DNA of 64,000 nt from Odobenus rosmarus divergens (taxonomy: Eukaryota > Chordata > Mammalia > Carnivora > Odobenidae), in the NCBI RefSeq assembly GCF_000321225.1, contig NW_004450458.1:1883521-1947520 (forward strand), given 5' to 3'. This document shows positions 21,814 to 33,602 of the stretch, piece after piece. Within the stretch, counting starts at the first letter, position 1; every line of letters begins with the position of its first letter. The notes under the pieces are model-generated. The model was not told the DNA's origin. It saw only the letters and a list, made by a program, of their open reading frames with translations, and did not search any database. Both the position numbers and the translations under genes were made by a program.

Positions 21814-22759
21814 AACTTACCCCAGACTTCACCAAGATTCTAAATAAAAAACAAACATGCAAGAAAACTTAACGCTTCTGAAGGGAAGGAAGTCCCCAAA
21901 CCCCTCCTTGGTGGCTTCAGCCTCCATTTGTATTAAAATGGTCAAGAGGACCTCCTGGGTCAGGGTGTTGGTCCTTTCCGAACACTGGGTTCGAGCATCA
22001 TCCAGCATTACTTGCTGAGTCAGCCTGATCCCCTTGACTAAAGCCTTGTCACCTTTGTGAGCAGACTCCCGTCCTTTGCTTCCCTCCTGGGAGAGAACTC
22101 CCTATAATCTGCGTATTCTAGTTAATAAATCGTTTTCCTCTGAATGGCACTCCTCATCAAAAACAAACCCCACTTTCCCAGAGTACCTAGATTGGCACCC
22201 ATCTCCCCTAAGTATCTTTTCTGTCTTGTGCACCACTGCTGTTTAATCCACCTTGCATGTCGTTGCCATTGTATACTGAACCTGGGTGTGGTTAGGGTGC
22301 GTGTTTTGCACCCAAAACATAGAGTCCCTGTAATAGGGATAGATAGGTGGTGGTCATGCCTAGATGTCATTTAGTTCGTGTATGCCATAAAGCCTCCCAC
22401 ATCCTTCCTGGTTTCAGAATGCAGTTGTTCCCCAGAGGAACTCGGAGGAACCATGTGATGCCCTCCCCTTTAATCCCATCAGAGACCCATTGTTTGTCCT
22501 GATCTTGCCTCATGGTTCTCTCTCCATGAGAACAAGGATGGTGTGAATGTGTGCATAGCACACTGTGGTCTGCTGGACATGCTGCCACTATATTTGTTCT
22601 TTATCATCAAAGACCTTTCCAAAGTATTTGATCATCAAAGTTGATAGTTACCTAGTGATCAGTCTGCTAAGAGCCGTAACATCACAGCTTAAAGTCCCAG
22701 AAGGAAGCAATTCTTGGAAATTCCTTTTCTAATGACATTCTTTGTAGCAGACGTAGCTT
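21814..22759. other. Unassigned sequence, possibly the 3' part or LTR of the adjacent ERVL
   Basis: I recognise no defined motif. It lies where the 3' end of the minus-strand ERVL would be, and an LTR could lie here, but I cannot delimit one. Frames at 22122-22370 and 22144-22374 on opposite strands have no assigned domain. Confidence 0.35.
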
Positions 22760-24177
22760 AAAAAGTAGGAATCAAAAGATATAGCGCCTTATTAGAGTTG
22801 CATTTTGTCATTAACCATCGGTCCAGTTCATCATATCGTATGACCGGAATGCCTCCCCGAGGGATGACACTCAAGTTTGCAGGCTGCTGTTCAACCTCAC
22901 CAGGTTCCAAAAGTAACACTGGTCTTGGCAAACACAGCCTCACTCTTCCGGGCATCTGGTATAACTGTGCTAGGAGATATTATTCTTTTGCTCTGAGCCT
23001 CTCTTGAAATATTCACATCATGTCAGATTTCCCTCGTTGCAGAACCCACTTTTTTGTTCCTTTGCTCTCAGCTCTTATTTCTTCTTCTCTCCCTTTGTCA
23101 TTTATTTTTACCCAGGCTTTTCCACCTTTGGAGGGGACATGAGGTTCAGCCACTGTGTTGGTCCAGATTGCTGGCAACAATGTCAGTCTAGGAAATGTGT
23201 CCCCTCCATCCCTCCCATTCATATAGGGTAGGATGATGCAGGTGCAGAACCAGTGGGCTGTCCTGACCACCAGGCAACACAGAGGCATTCACTGTGAACC
23301 CCAAGTTTGCCAGACTGGGTGAAGGCACAATCCACCCTCCCAGGCCCTTAGGAATTCTGGTGTAAAGATTGAAAATTGTAGTTACAGTATCTTGCTTAAG
23401 AATCATCCCTAGTTCTGGTACCCTTAGTAGCATCCCTAGTCCTGGGACCTCTGCATCAGATAGGAAAAAATAAAGTTGAGCTGGTGGGGTAAGAATCATA
23501 TAACTGCATCAGCATCCTGCCTCTAGCCCTCTCCGCTCCCCCCCCTCCCCAACACCGTTTTAGACAGTACATGTTTCAACTGCCTGTTCCAATTCTCTAT
23601 TAAACTATTACTCTAGGGAGGATATGCAACCTGATTTGTCCTTTTGATAATGGGCACTGTTGGACATTATGGGCCGTAAAGTACATCCCTTGGTCTGAAG
23701 AAATGTAATTTGGCTGCTCAAATTGATACAGGATTGTCCGTTCCAAATTTTTAATAGTATTTTGAGCATTTGCATCTAGCGTTGGGTATGCAAAGCTAAT
23801 CTAGAATAAGTATCTATTCCTGTTAGGACCCATTTATTAGCCCCCAGGGCTACTGGCCTCAGTCCAGTGTAACCTACTTGCCAGCTCTGGGTGGGGCCTT
23901 CCTCCTGGGAATATTCCCCATAGCCGTGTGCAGTCTCTGTTTCTCTTGCTGACAGACAAAGCATTTCTTGTTGTTATTCTGTGCCTCAGAGGATGCACAA
24001 AAAATATATTTAGCTTCGGGGCATCTCTGCATTGCTGCATCACACCCCATGTCTGCTCATTTTATGGACCCTGGCGCCCACCTCGAGGGAGGACATCAAA
24101 AGGTCCTCTTGGTGGTGCCACTCACCTTCTGGACCTGGGATGGAGTTCTTCTGGTGCGCATCCATGTGTCTTATTTT
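22760..24177 (-). pseudogene. ERVL-like pol fossil: integrase then dUTPase-like region
   Basis: Read on the minus strand from 24177 downward, a degenerate zinc-binding region is followed by an integrase core. 'GIDTYS' has its Asp codon at 23812-23814, 'SSDQG' its Asp at 23693-23695, and 'LIENW' its Glu at 23595-23597. The spacing is close to D-x39-D-x32-E, but the three lie in different frames, so at least two frameshifts break the gene. Downstream (23188-23499) 'GFTVNASVL' and a following Gly-rich segment resemble a trimeric dUTPase core, then the diverged frame 22758-22955 follows. Integrase followed by dUTPase is the pol layout of class III (ERVL) elements. No intact product can be made. 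The 5' side is interrupted at 24178 by an L1. Confidence 0.7.
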
Positions 24178-25341
24178 AAATGTGCCCCTTAGAGTAATGT
24201 CATCAAGATGGCGGCATAGAAGAACCCCACCACTCTCCTCCCACAAAGATAACAATTAGACGGCTATGTACAAACAAGAACAGAGAGCTCTGGAGTCCAT
24301 TTAGCTCCACTTAAGAAACCTCAGCAACATAATGGAAGAACAAAACCTGAGAATAACCACATGAAAAATGGAAAGAAGACAACTTCATTTGAGCTGCATC
24401 ATCCCATCCCCCACGTAGGCATTGCTCAGTGCTGAGAAGGAACTCCTTAGTTAGAAAAAGTTTCCCTCACCAAGAGAGGGAGAGCAGGGTGAGTGACCAG
24501 CTTCCCCAGCCTTTTAGGGGACTGCATGAAAGTTCCCTTCTGATTTCACCCTACCCTGAGTGGCAAAGCAGAGACATATAGGGATGGCTGGGAACAAGGA
24601 AGAAAAGCAGTGGCTACCCATAGCAGCCACACAGTGGGAGCGATTGGGTTCAGTGACCTGCCATACAGTCACATCCCGCAGTTCTTGCCACTGAAGAAAT
24701 CACCAATGGTCAGCACAGCTGCCTGTGGACCCCTGCAGATTTCACCAGCTTATGTCAGCCCCCTGAGTCCCTCTCCATTTCCTCCCTCCTCCTACAGCAG
24801 CTGGAGGCTGGGCTTCAGCTGTGCACTTACATGCAGCCAACATGAAGCCCTCACCAGCTCCCCTGCATGCACTTGCCTCAGGGGGACTGTGCCATCCTGG
24901 GCAAGCATACCCAATAGCCAGGACTCCCACTTCTTCTCGTGGACCCCAATCGGGTTCTGTCTTCTGTCTCTGTCCTGCACCACTTGGCTCACATGCAACT
25001 AGCCCCTCCAGCTAAGCACCTGAATGTCCCCAGTCTGACCCCTAACACCAGCCTTCACTGCTGTGCACTGGTAGCAAGACCCAGCAGCTGCAGTGGTATG
25101 TACCAAGAGCCAAAGCCCCCGTAGGAGCCAGTGCACCCAAGGAACCTTGCACTTGCTGATTGCACGAGCCCCACCATGATGTGTATATCTGTAACCAGCC
25201 ACTGCCACTACACAAATGCCTGAAACTAGCCCTTGTGGCTGAGTGTGTTCTGGATCTGGCCACCATCACTGCCTGCCCTGGTTTCTACCTGAGGAACCCA
25301 ACAGCCATTCCAACCACTGCAGGACCATCCCCCCCCCCACT

Positions 25342-25360
25342 ACACACACACACACACACA
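25342..25360. repeat. (CA)n microsatellite
   Basis: About ten AC/CA units within the L1 5' UTR, preceded by a C10-like run. Confidence 0.85.
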
Positions 25361-26277
25361 GAGCACTTACCAAGGACCATAGAATTTTCAATGCCAGGGA
25401 CCCCAGTGGTCTGAGCTGAGGTGACATCATGCCCTCGCCCTCCACAACTGGCCCAGTGCTGTCACACGCCTGTGTACTTGCCTCCTTGCATAACTAGACC
25501 TGGGGTCACAGCACAATCCAGTGTGCCCATGCCTACAAATGAGAGTCTTCTCTTACTGAAGTTACTCCATAAAGTCTAGAAGAGATGACTGCTTCTTCAA
25601 ATGGGTAAGCACACAAGGTGACAGGGATCATGAAGAATCAGGGAAGCAAGACTCCACCAAAGGAATACAGCAAATCTCCAATAACTGGCTCCCCCAAAAA
25701 TGAGGAATCAGGAACTGCCCCACAAATAATTCAAAATAATTGTTCTAAGGATGCTCAGAGAGCTATAAGAGAACAGATAAACAATTTAGCAATATCAGAA
25801 AAACAATGCAAGAATGAAATGAGAGAACAAAATAGATTTTAAGCCAAAAACTGCAACAAAAGAGGTCATTATATCATAATGACAAAGGGGTAAATTTGTC
25901 AAGAAGAAATAACAATCACAAATACATATGTACTCAACATCTGAGCACCTAGATATATTAAGCAAATACTAACAGAGAATTGAAACCATAAAACTCCTAG
26001 AGGAAAACATAGGGAAAAATCTCCTTGACCCTAGTCTTGGCAATGATCTTTGGATATGACACCAAAAGCACAAGCAACAAAAGCAAAAATTAACAAGTGG
26101 GACTACATCAAACTAAAGAGCTCTGCACAGCAAAATATGAAAAGGCAACCTATGGAATAGAAGAAAATATTTTCAAACCATATATCTGGTAAGGGATTAA
26201 TATCCAAAATGTTTTAAAAAAACTAATACATCTCATTAGCTAAAAAAAAGAAAACTTATTAAAAAATGCTCAGAGGA

Positions 26278-26466
26278 GGGGATACTCGGTGGCTAAGTCA
26301 GTTAAGTGTCTGACTCCTGATTTCAACTCAGATCATGATCTCAGGGTGATGAGATTGAGCCCTGAGTTAGGCTCCACCCTGAGCATGGAGTCTGCTTAAG
26401 ATTCTTTCTCTCCCTCTCCCTGTGCCTCTCCCCCACCCCCACTGGCATGTGCTCTCTCTCTAAAAA
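26278..26466 (+). mobile_element. Can-SINE inside the L1
   Basis: The diverged head 'gatactcggtggctaagtca', 'gagcatggagtctgcttaag' and CT-rich region are followed by an A-run. 17-bp duplications ending cagagga (26261-26277, 26467-26483) differ at two bases. Confidence 0.88.
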
Positions 26467-26930
26467 AAAAAATGGACAGAGGAACTGAATATACATTTTT
26501 CCAAAGAAGACATACAAATGGTCAACAGGTACAAGAAAAAATGCTCTATATCACTAATTATCAGGCAAATGCAAAGCAAAACCACTATGAGATATCATTT
26601 CACACCTGTTACAATGGATACCATCAAAAAGACAAGAGATAACAGGTGTTGGTGAGGATATGGAAAAAAGGGAACCCTCATGCACTGATAGAATGCAAAC
26701 TGGGTGCAGCCACTGTGGAAAATAGTATGGACATTCCTCGAAAAATTAAAAATAGAATTACCAAATGATTCAGCAATCCCACTTGTAGGTATATATTCAA
26801 AGGAAAAGAAAATAGGATCTTAAGGAAATATCTGCACTCCCTATTCATTGCAGTGTTATTAACAATAGTCAAAATATGGAAACAACCTGAAGTCCATCAA
26901 TGGATAAATGGATGAAAAAGGTGTTATATA

Positions 26931-27130
26931 GGAGTGCTTGGGTGGCTCAGTCGGTTAAATGTCTGACTCTTGATTTCAGCTCGGGTCATGATCCCAGGGT
27001 CCTGGGATTGAGCCCCACCTTGGGCTCTGGGCTCAGTAGGGAGTCTGCTTGAGATTCTCTCTCTCTCCCCTTCTGCCCCTCCCCCACCTCTCTCTTTCCC
27101 TCTCTCAAATAAATAAACTCTTTAGAAAAG
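26931..27130 (+). mobile_element. Can-SINE inside the L1
   Basis: The head 'gagtgcttgggtggctcagt' and tail 'caaataaataaactctttag' bound it. The weak duplication gtgttatata / atattatata lies at 26921-26930 and 27131-27140. Confidence 0.9.
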
Positions 27131-27660
27131 ATATTATATATGCATATATATGTACACATACATATATATGAATATTGCTCAGCCATGAGAAAGAAGGAAA
27201 TCTGTCATTTGCAACAACATGGATGGAATTTGAAGGTCTTATGCTAAATTAAATAAGTCAGAAAGAGAAAGACAAATACTATATGATATCACTTATATGT
27301 GGAATCGAAAGAAGCCAAATTCATAGAGAGAGAATGGTGGTTGCCAGGGCTTGGGGAGTACAGGAAATAGGGTGATGTTAGACAAAGGGTAAAAGTTTCC
27401 AGGGATCAGATGAATAAGTTCTAGAGATCTAATGAAGAACAGGGAGATTATAGTTAATAATACTGAATTATATGCTTGAAAGTTGCTACGAGAATAGATC
27501 TTAAGTGTTCTCACCAAAAAAGAAAGGGCAATTATTTGGGGTGATGGGGGTGCTAGCCAACACTAGTGCAGTGATCAAATCTACACGTAGTGCACCTTAA
27601 GTGATACGATGTTATATGTCAACTATGTATCAATAAAGCAAGGGCAAAATGTGCCCCTTA

Positions 27661-27790
27661 AATCCCTGTGCCCTCCTTCTACAGCCCATTTTACCATTTC
27701 CTGGCATCCTCTCCCCAAACCCCGATCAGAGCTGACTGGCAGTGAGCTAACCCGTAGCTTTTAGGGCTTCCCTCAAAAAGAAGAATGGGT
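27661..27790 (-). pseudogene. ERVL pol fossil, continuation beyond the L1
   Basis: This stretch follows the distal copy of the L1 duplication, so it was contiguous with 24177 before the L1 arrived and belongs to the upstream part of the minus-strand pol fossil. No motif is clear by eye, and the 5' limit is unknown. Confidence 0.4.
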
Positions 27791-27874
27791 TGGTTTATTT
27801 GCTTTTATATCAATCTTTATGTTAGACGTTTTTCCAAATATCTGGTGATTTTTGGTTATCCTGCTCCTATTTTT

Positions 27875-28093
27875 TTAAGATTTATTTATTTATTTCAGAG
27901 AAAGAGAGAGAGAGAGAGCACGCACCAGCAGGGCAAAGGGGATGGGGATGGGGAGGGGCAGAGGAAGCGGGGGACAAGCAGACTCCCCGCTGAGCAGGGA
28001 GCCTGACACAGGGCTTCATCCCAGGACCCTGAGACCATGACCTGAGCTGAAGTCAAGTCGGTGGCTTAACCAACTGAGCCACCCAGGCGCCCC
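27875..28093 (-). mobile_element. Can-SINE, antisense
   Basis: 'gagagagagagagagcacgc' purine tract, head 'gagccacccaggcgcc'. The 12-bp duplication gctc(c/a)tattttt lies at 27863-27874 and 28094-28105. Confidence 0.92.
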
Positions 28094-28105
28094 GCTCATA
28101 TTTTT

Positions 28106-28914
28106 ATAAGTAAGGCACTAAAAGTTACAACGCACCCGCACACAGAGCAACGAAAGGCCAGATTAAAGGCAGTTAAAAGAGGCTTAGATTAACTTGCCTA
28201 ATGCCAATTCTTCCAAAAATAATCCACTGAAAAACCTGTTGATTTAATAATCCCTTGTACCCTCGTCACGAGGATAATGTTTTAAAAGATTATAATTGTA
28301 TTCTGTGTTTTTTTTTTTTGTTTTTTGTTTTTTTAATCTTTCCTTTTTTCAACCCAAGGCACCCATTTCCTGGCATTAGACTAACATCTGTTCCTGAGGG
28401 ATGGGGAAAAGGCATAATGAGGCATTTTCCAATTTCTGACATGCAAAATGGGATTGTGCAACAAAACAACAGTCTTGAAAGCCAGGTTTTCTGTGAGAGC
28501 TTTTTCCAAAGCCCTTCCGTCCCCACTTAGTAGAACCGACCCTGAATGCACAGAGAAAACAGCTCTGACATTGGAGCCAGGAAAGAGGGAGACGTCACGC
28601 AGGCAGGAGCCTGCCCTCTGGCTCCAGAATGAGGGGAAATGGAAGAGAGAGGGAAGGAGGTGAGCAAATCAGATCGGCAGGTGTCCCAGACTTTCCGTCT
28701 CTGGCCTTAGTCCTGGAGGGTGGGAGGCACGTCGGATGCTCTGACTAAGGCAGTGAGTACAGGTAATACCACGGGCCAAAGGCACTCTTGCTGCTGGTCC
28801 CACCTGAAATTCTCCTTCCTAATCACTCTCTCCCCACAGCCTGCCTCTGTCCAGATACCTTCCATCAGTACCCACAGCACAAAGATACCCCTCCCCCAAG
28901 ACACGCCTCCACCT

Positions 28915-28956
<42 letters not shown>

Positions 28957-30069
28957 GCTTTCCTGCGTCATAACAAACTCCTAACCGAAGAAACAGAGAA
29001 GGAAGCTCTGGGAAAAAGACGTCTCTGGCCCCAAAAAGGTAGTTATCCGGAGAGCCCGCCGAAGCTGCTCAGCTAATTCTGCATAAAGCGGAACAAGAGA
29101 ATGTCTGTGCCATCAAGATACTATGAGGACTGGAGAGTTGATCCCCTGTCATTTATGTGCTTCTCCTAATTTTTCTTCCTCCATGCAGATTGGCAATAGA
29201 TGGCAGAGACTCAGCTGAAAGTTTCAAGCCTGTGCTCACCAATTTTCACGACACGGGTCATGTCATAGCTAACTCAGCTTCGAAGCATCACTAAGCAGAG
29301 ATGCTGGAGTGCATCTTCCTTGAGACTCTCTCTTCCCCCCACCCCTTTTACTGTTTACTTTTTAGAGTCTATGGGACAGTGGGAGCTTAACTTCCCAGTG
29401 GGATCCCAACTGGATCCAAGTTGCAAAACCACCTCCAGTCATAAACATATGAGAAGATTTTTCTTCCTTTGTGTAATGCCAGTGATGTTACCCAGATGGT
29501 CACTCCAACAACCGGATGGATTTAGAACACACTCCGTGTAGCAGATGGTGCTTGTCCAGTCCTTTTACTGGAGGACCAACCATTGTTGATCTTGAGAACA
29601 TGTATGGAATGGGTTGTACCTGCTTTGAGATATGGAAGGGGGAGATTTCCTTTTGTCTTTTTCATCTCTCAGTGGGTTTGGGAATGCACAGCACGTGCCG
29701 ACTTGGTTGATACTAGGAGTGTTTTCTTTCCCTCCTACCTTTGTGGAGAGGTTTTTCTGGGCTGGGAGATTTTGGATGTAATTGTATCCCCAGAACAGAA
29801 TACTGTCCCTGGGGTTTCTGGCTACCTTTTCAAGTTTAAGAGGAGTAAAACTGCAACCTCCCTTGGGTCAGCCCCTTCCACACACCTGCTGGGTGCCCTC
29901 AAACACAGACCTACCAGCTGTGGGAGGTCCAGCCCATCCCAGTCGTCCATGGCCCCACTCGCTCCTCCTTCCAGGTAGTCACCAAGTGCCGGGCACGCTT
30001 TCCCTGCAGCTCCTCTCCTCCATCCCCTGTTCTCCCTTTCCTGGGACCCCTCCGCCCTTCCTCTTGCTC
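28106..30069. other. Unassigned, largely repeat-poor sequence
   Basis: About 2 kb with a T-rich run at 28302-28340 and a (CA)20 tract, otherwise free of repeats I recognise. It is moderately GC-rich at 28540-28900 and 29840-30060. Frames of 70-131 codons occur on both strands, but none has a recognised domain and no splice-consistent exon could be defended. Confidence 0.4.
28916..28955. repeat. (CA)20 microsatellite
   Basis: An uninterrupted 40-bp CA run. It produces the low-complexity His-Thr and Cys-Val frames on the two strands, which are artefacts. Confidence 0.97.
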
Positions 30070-30440
30070 TTCTAGCATGGGTTTCCTCATTCCTACAGCA
30101 GTTACTGAACACCTACTGTGTGCCAGACACAGAGCAGATCTTCGATCTCGTGGAGTTTACTCTTGGGGAGAAGGGAGACAAAAAAGTAAGCAGCACACAC
30201 AATCAGTAAGATGGGTCATGGGATGCTAGAAGATGCTAGAGGTCGAGGAGAGGAAGGCAAGTTTGGGCAGGCTAAGGGGGACCAGAGAGGTCCTGGTAGA
30301 AGGAGCAGGCTACCATTTTACAAGGTGGTCAGGATGGGCCTCATCAAGAAGGCGACATTTCAACGAAGTCACACAGGAGGGAAACAAGTTAGCCACGCAA
30401 ATATATAGGGGTGAGCATTCCAAGTGGATGGAACCACCAG
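30070..30440 (+). repeat. L2-like ancient repeat
   Basis: 'actgaacacctactgtgtgc' then 'ctcgtggagtttactcttgg' and 'ggcctcatcaagaaggcgac' and 'tgagcattccaagtggatgg' follow the same order as the repeat at 15300. Confidence 0.55.
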
Positions 30441-30980
30441 CACAGGGCTCATTTCACGCTCTACAGCCAGATCAGTATTCCTCAATATCATGCTCCTGCC
30501 CCAAAATCTCCAACAATACTCCATGGCCCCTGTGCCAAAACGCAAACTTCATTTGGTTTTTCAGTCTTCAACACTTTGTTTTCTCCTACTTGCTCTGGCT
30601 AGGGGCACAATCTCCCACTAACCCAGGGTTCCACTTCAACGTTTCCTCCCATTTGCACACCACCTTTGTATTTTTATTTTTGGGGCCATAGATATGTTCC
30701 ACCTGTACTTTACTCAGTAACTTTTAAAATATTAGCTCACATGTTAACGCAAATGAATACAAAAGGAAAATTGCATTTGTAACTATAAAATGAAAAATCA
30801 GTATAATTTGCCATATACAGCAGGCAATGGAAAACAAATACAATAGAAATAAAGTAAATATTGTACAACTCAGGCTAGGTTTGGTTGTCTGCCAAAGGCT
30901 TTAAATGGGAGGCCAGCTTTCTTTGTTAAAAAAGGAAATTCACAACTGTTAGAGAAGAGTTAAAAGCATGGCAGCAAAAA
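30441..30980. other. Unassigned sequence
   Basis: No feature recognised. It is AT-rich after 30700. Confidence 0.4.
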
Positions 30981-31000
30981 GCTAAGGTTTGTTTGTTCCT

Positions 31001-31204
31001 TTTTTTTTTTTAAGATTTATTTATTTGAGAGAAAGAGAGAGTGTGTGAGCTGGGGGAGGGCCAAAGGGAGAGAGAGAATCTCAAGCAGACTCCCTGCTGA
31101 GTGTGGAGCCCGATGCAGTGCTCGATCCCAGGACCCTGAGATCATGACCTGAGCCGAAATCAAAAGCTGGATGCTTAATCAACTGAGCCACCCAGGCTCC
31201 CCAC
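31001..31204 (-). mobile_element. Can-SINE, antisense, older
   Basis: 'taagatttatttatttgaga' at the left and 'tgagccacccaggctcccc' at the right. The flanking duplication around 'tttgttt' (30986-30996, 31209-31218) is degraded. Confidence 0.9.
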
Positions 31205-31220
31205 TCAAGTTTGTTTCTTG

Positions 31221-32239
31221 TTAGTGTTATCTCTTTTTCTTTTTTCTTTTGTAATTCGGTGTTACTTAATTCCACACACCTATACCACTTGAAGTGGTAG
31301 CACGTGGTCATATGTCCTATATTTTGGGAAACACTGCATGGGTCAAAATAGATGGGTTGGAAGGAACATATTTCTGGCACCTTGTGTTTCCTTTCATGAG
31401 AAGGGACCTGGGTTACTGCGGTCTCTTTCCTCATCTATACCAGGAGAAAAGTGGTTTATCCAATCAGTACATTTTGATAGAATGAACGGGGTGTACTTGG
31501 CTCAACCACTCTCTTTGTCTTCTTGGAAGCCAATCTGCTCTTGGAGTGTGCGAGTTCTGCTTGGCTCCATGTCTTCCGTCTGCTTTGAGCAAACCCCTTG
31601 CCCTGCTCGAACACTGTTTGCTCACTTAACTTATGAATTCAATTAGCAGGTCCACTTGATTCTCACATTACGCTAGATACTGTTAATGGATAATCTCCCC
31701 CCCTCAAAAAAGATCAAATCACAATTATAGAGCCAGGACATTTTCCTGAGTTAAAGATTTTATTTAGCTCATTAAGGAGAAAGCTAGTGAGGTGTTACAA
31801 CCAATTCAAAGGAAAATGAAAACAGAGAAACATTTATAGATCAGGGTTATTTAATAAGTATTTAAATATATTTAAATAAATATGCCCATGTCCATGGGTG
31901 CTGGACAGAATTAATTTTCATGTCTGCAGGCAAGAACAGTAATAATTTTTCTATGACTTTGTCTGGAAATTCTTTTGTTTGCAGCTAGTTATCTACAACT
32001 TAATAGGGCTATTAAATAGTTCCCATAAAATCCAAATCAAATAACTGGGAAAGGACTTTATCAACAGATAAATAGAGTTTAATTGGACTCTTATCTACTC
32101 ATTCACATGGATCATAATTCATAATTCCAATCACATGGAAAAGAGAGTTAGTGATTGGACCTCCTCGAAATCCCAGTAAGATTTACTTGATTTCTCTTTG
32201 TTATAGCTCTTGGCTTTTAATAGTCCCATTCTTTAAGAT
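31221..32239. other. Unassigned AT-rich sequence
   Basis: No gene or repeat family recognised in about 1 kb. Confidence 0.4.
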
Positions 32240-32515
32240 GTCACTTTTTTTTAAAAAAATTATTTTTTAAAAAATATATGGTAAAATATACATAACATAA
32301 AATTTACGATTTTAATCATTTTTAAGTGTACAGGTCAGTGGTACTAAAGACATTCACATGGTTGTGCGACCATCACCAGCTCCCACCTCCAGGATTTCTT
32401 CATTGTCCCAAACAGAAAATCCCTCTGTGCCCATTAAACACTAACTCCCCACAGCCTCCTCTCCGCAGTGCCTGGTGACCACAGTTCTATTAAGCCTGTA
32501 TTTTTAACATCTCCC
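32240..32515 (-). mobile_element. Old L1 (L1M) fragment, antisense
   Basis: 'taaaatatacataacataaa', 'tttttaagtgtacaggtcag' and 'gcgaccatcaccagctccca' are the same segment seen in the L1s at 42515 and 45350. Confidence 0.75.
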
Positions 32516-32590
32516 TGTCACACTCATACCACCTCCCCTTGCCTGGAACTCCATCCTACCCTTCCTTCCTTCTCAAGACCCACCTACCTG

Positions 32591-32771
32591 GGGGCGCCTG
32601 TGTGGCTTAGTCGGTTAAGCATTGCCTTCGGCTCAGGTCATGATCTCAGGGTCCTGGGATCGAGCCCCCAGGCTGTCTGCTTATGGGGAGTCTGCTTCTC
32701 TCTCTTACTCTGCCTCTGTGCTTGCTCTCTCCCTCAAATAAATAAATAAAATCTTTAAAAATAAATAAATA
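32591..32771 (+). mobile_element. Can-SINE, sense
   Basis: 'ggggcgcctgtgtggcttag' head, 'tgatctcagggtcctgggat' centre and AAATAAATAAATAAAATCTTT tail. No clear duplication is visible. The tail runs into an (AT)n tract. Confidence 0.92.
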
Positions 32772-32773
32772 AA

Positions 32774-32793
32774 TATATATATATATATATATA
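32774..32793. repeat. (AT)n microsatellite
   Basis: About ten AT units in the SINE tail, bounded by AAAT repeats on both sides. Confidence 0.9.
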
Positions 32794-32799
32794 AATAAA

Positions 32800-33035
32800 A
32801 AGGAAACTTAAGGACAACCAATCACAAACCGCTAACTGGGCTTTCTCAAATAATGCTACAGCTTAAGCTATAGCCAGTCAAATCCTTTCCTTGCTTTGCT
32901 TTTGTTTCTTCTCCATAAAAGGCTTTATTTACCCTTGCTCTTGTCTGTGGAGCATCCCTAACTACCTCTGCTTTGGTGCTTCCTGCTTCCAGTCGATTTT
33001 TGCTCAAATAAACTCTTAAAATTTTTAATATGCCT
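32800..33035 (+). mobile_element. Probable retroviral LTR fragment
   Basis: CCAAT at 32818-32822, a TATA-like 'ccataaaagg' at 32913-32922 and AATAAA at 33007-33012 are spaced like U3, R and U5 of a class I LTR, with the typical 'cttgctcttgtctgtggagc'. The 5' part is missing at the SINE junction. The family is not identified. Confidence 0.5.
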
Positions 33036-33602
33036 TCTCTTTTCAAACCAAGAATAAAATCAAGACAAACAGAGAAAACGTTCCATCCAGACCAAGGGAG
33101 ATCAATTTAGAGCACTTAAAACTAATCAGGTACTTGGAAAAGCCCACGGGGACTCCGGAAGTTGCCCAGAGACTGGTCCTGCACGTAGCACAGAGGACAC
33201 TTTCAAAAAAAAGCATTAGCAACGCTCTTCCACACACCAACTCAAACTTTCAACAACACTACCATTCTTGTCCTTGAATTCAGGGTTTTCAGATGGCTCG
33301 TAAAAAATGTGGATTTTCCTCCCTCCTCTGTGTCCTTTGAAAGACCCCTACTTTATGTTAGCCAGATACTTAACTTCTCTTATTTGTCTAAAACGGTTTT
33401 TCCTTGAGGGTACAAGCAATGGTTGCCTAAAGGGGCTGGTTTGCTTGACTGGTGCAATTACTTGGAATTATAAGAACTATTTGGTCCTTGTGGTATTTTT
33501 ATGTGTTGGTCTTTATAAAGACCTTCTCTTCTGTAGTGATTCATGTTTTCCAATATTTTACCGCAGTCATAAAAAGTAGACTAGTAAGTGATTATATTTT
33601 AT
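33036..33602. other. Unassigned sequence
   Basis: No recognised feature. The frame at 33307-33579 has a hydrophobic stretch but no domain or gene context. Confidence 0.35.

Larger units (their letters stand above)
24192..27646 (+). mobile_element. L1MA-type L1, both termini present, internally deleted
   Basis: It starts at a 5' UTR motif 'catcaagatggcggcataga' (24201) and continues about 1.4 kb to an ORF1 start region ('agaagagatgactgcttctt', 25580). It jumps to ORF2 pieces ('ggtcattatatcataatgac' 25864; 'gaaaccataaaactcctaga' 25982) and ends in the 3' UTR at 27640. A perfect 14-bp duplication, aaatgtgcccctta, lies at 24178-24191 and 27647-27660. Net of two SINEs it is about 3.05 kb, roughly half an intact L1. 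It split the ERVL pol fossil. Confidence 0.85.

Noticed and set aside
28707..29076. Frames rich in His-Thr or Cys-Val
   Set aside because: They arise from the (CA)20 repeat read on the two strands.
29583..29978. 131-codon plus-strand frame in a repeat-poor region
   Set aside because: No domain, competing frames overlap on both strands, and no splice or promoter context could be defended.
30233..30691. 152-codon plus-strand frame, the longest in the window
   Set aside because: Its first half lies in an L2-like repeat, and nothing in it resembles a protein family I know.
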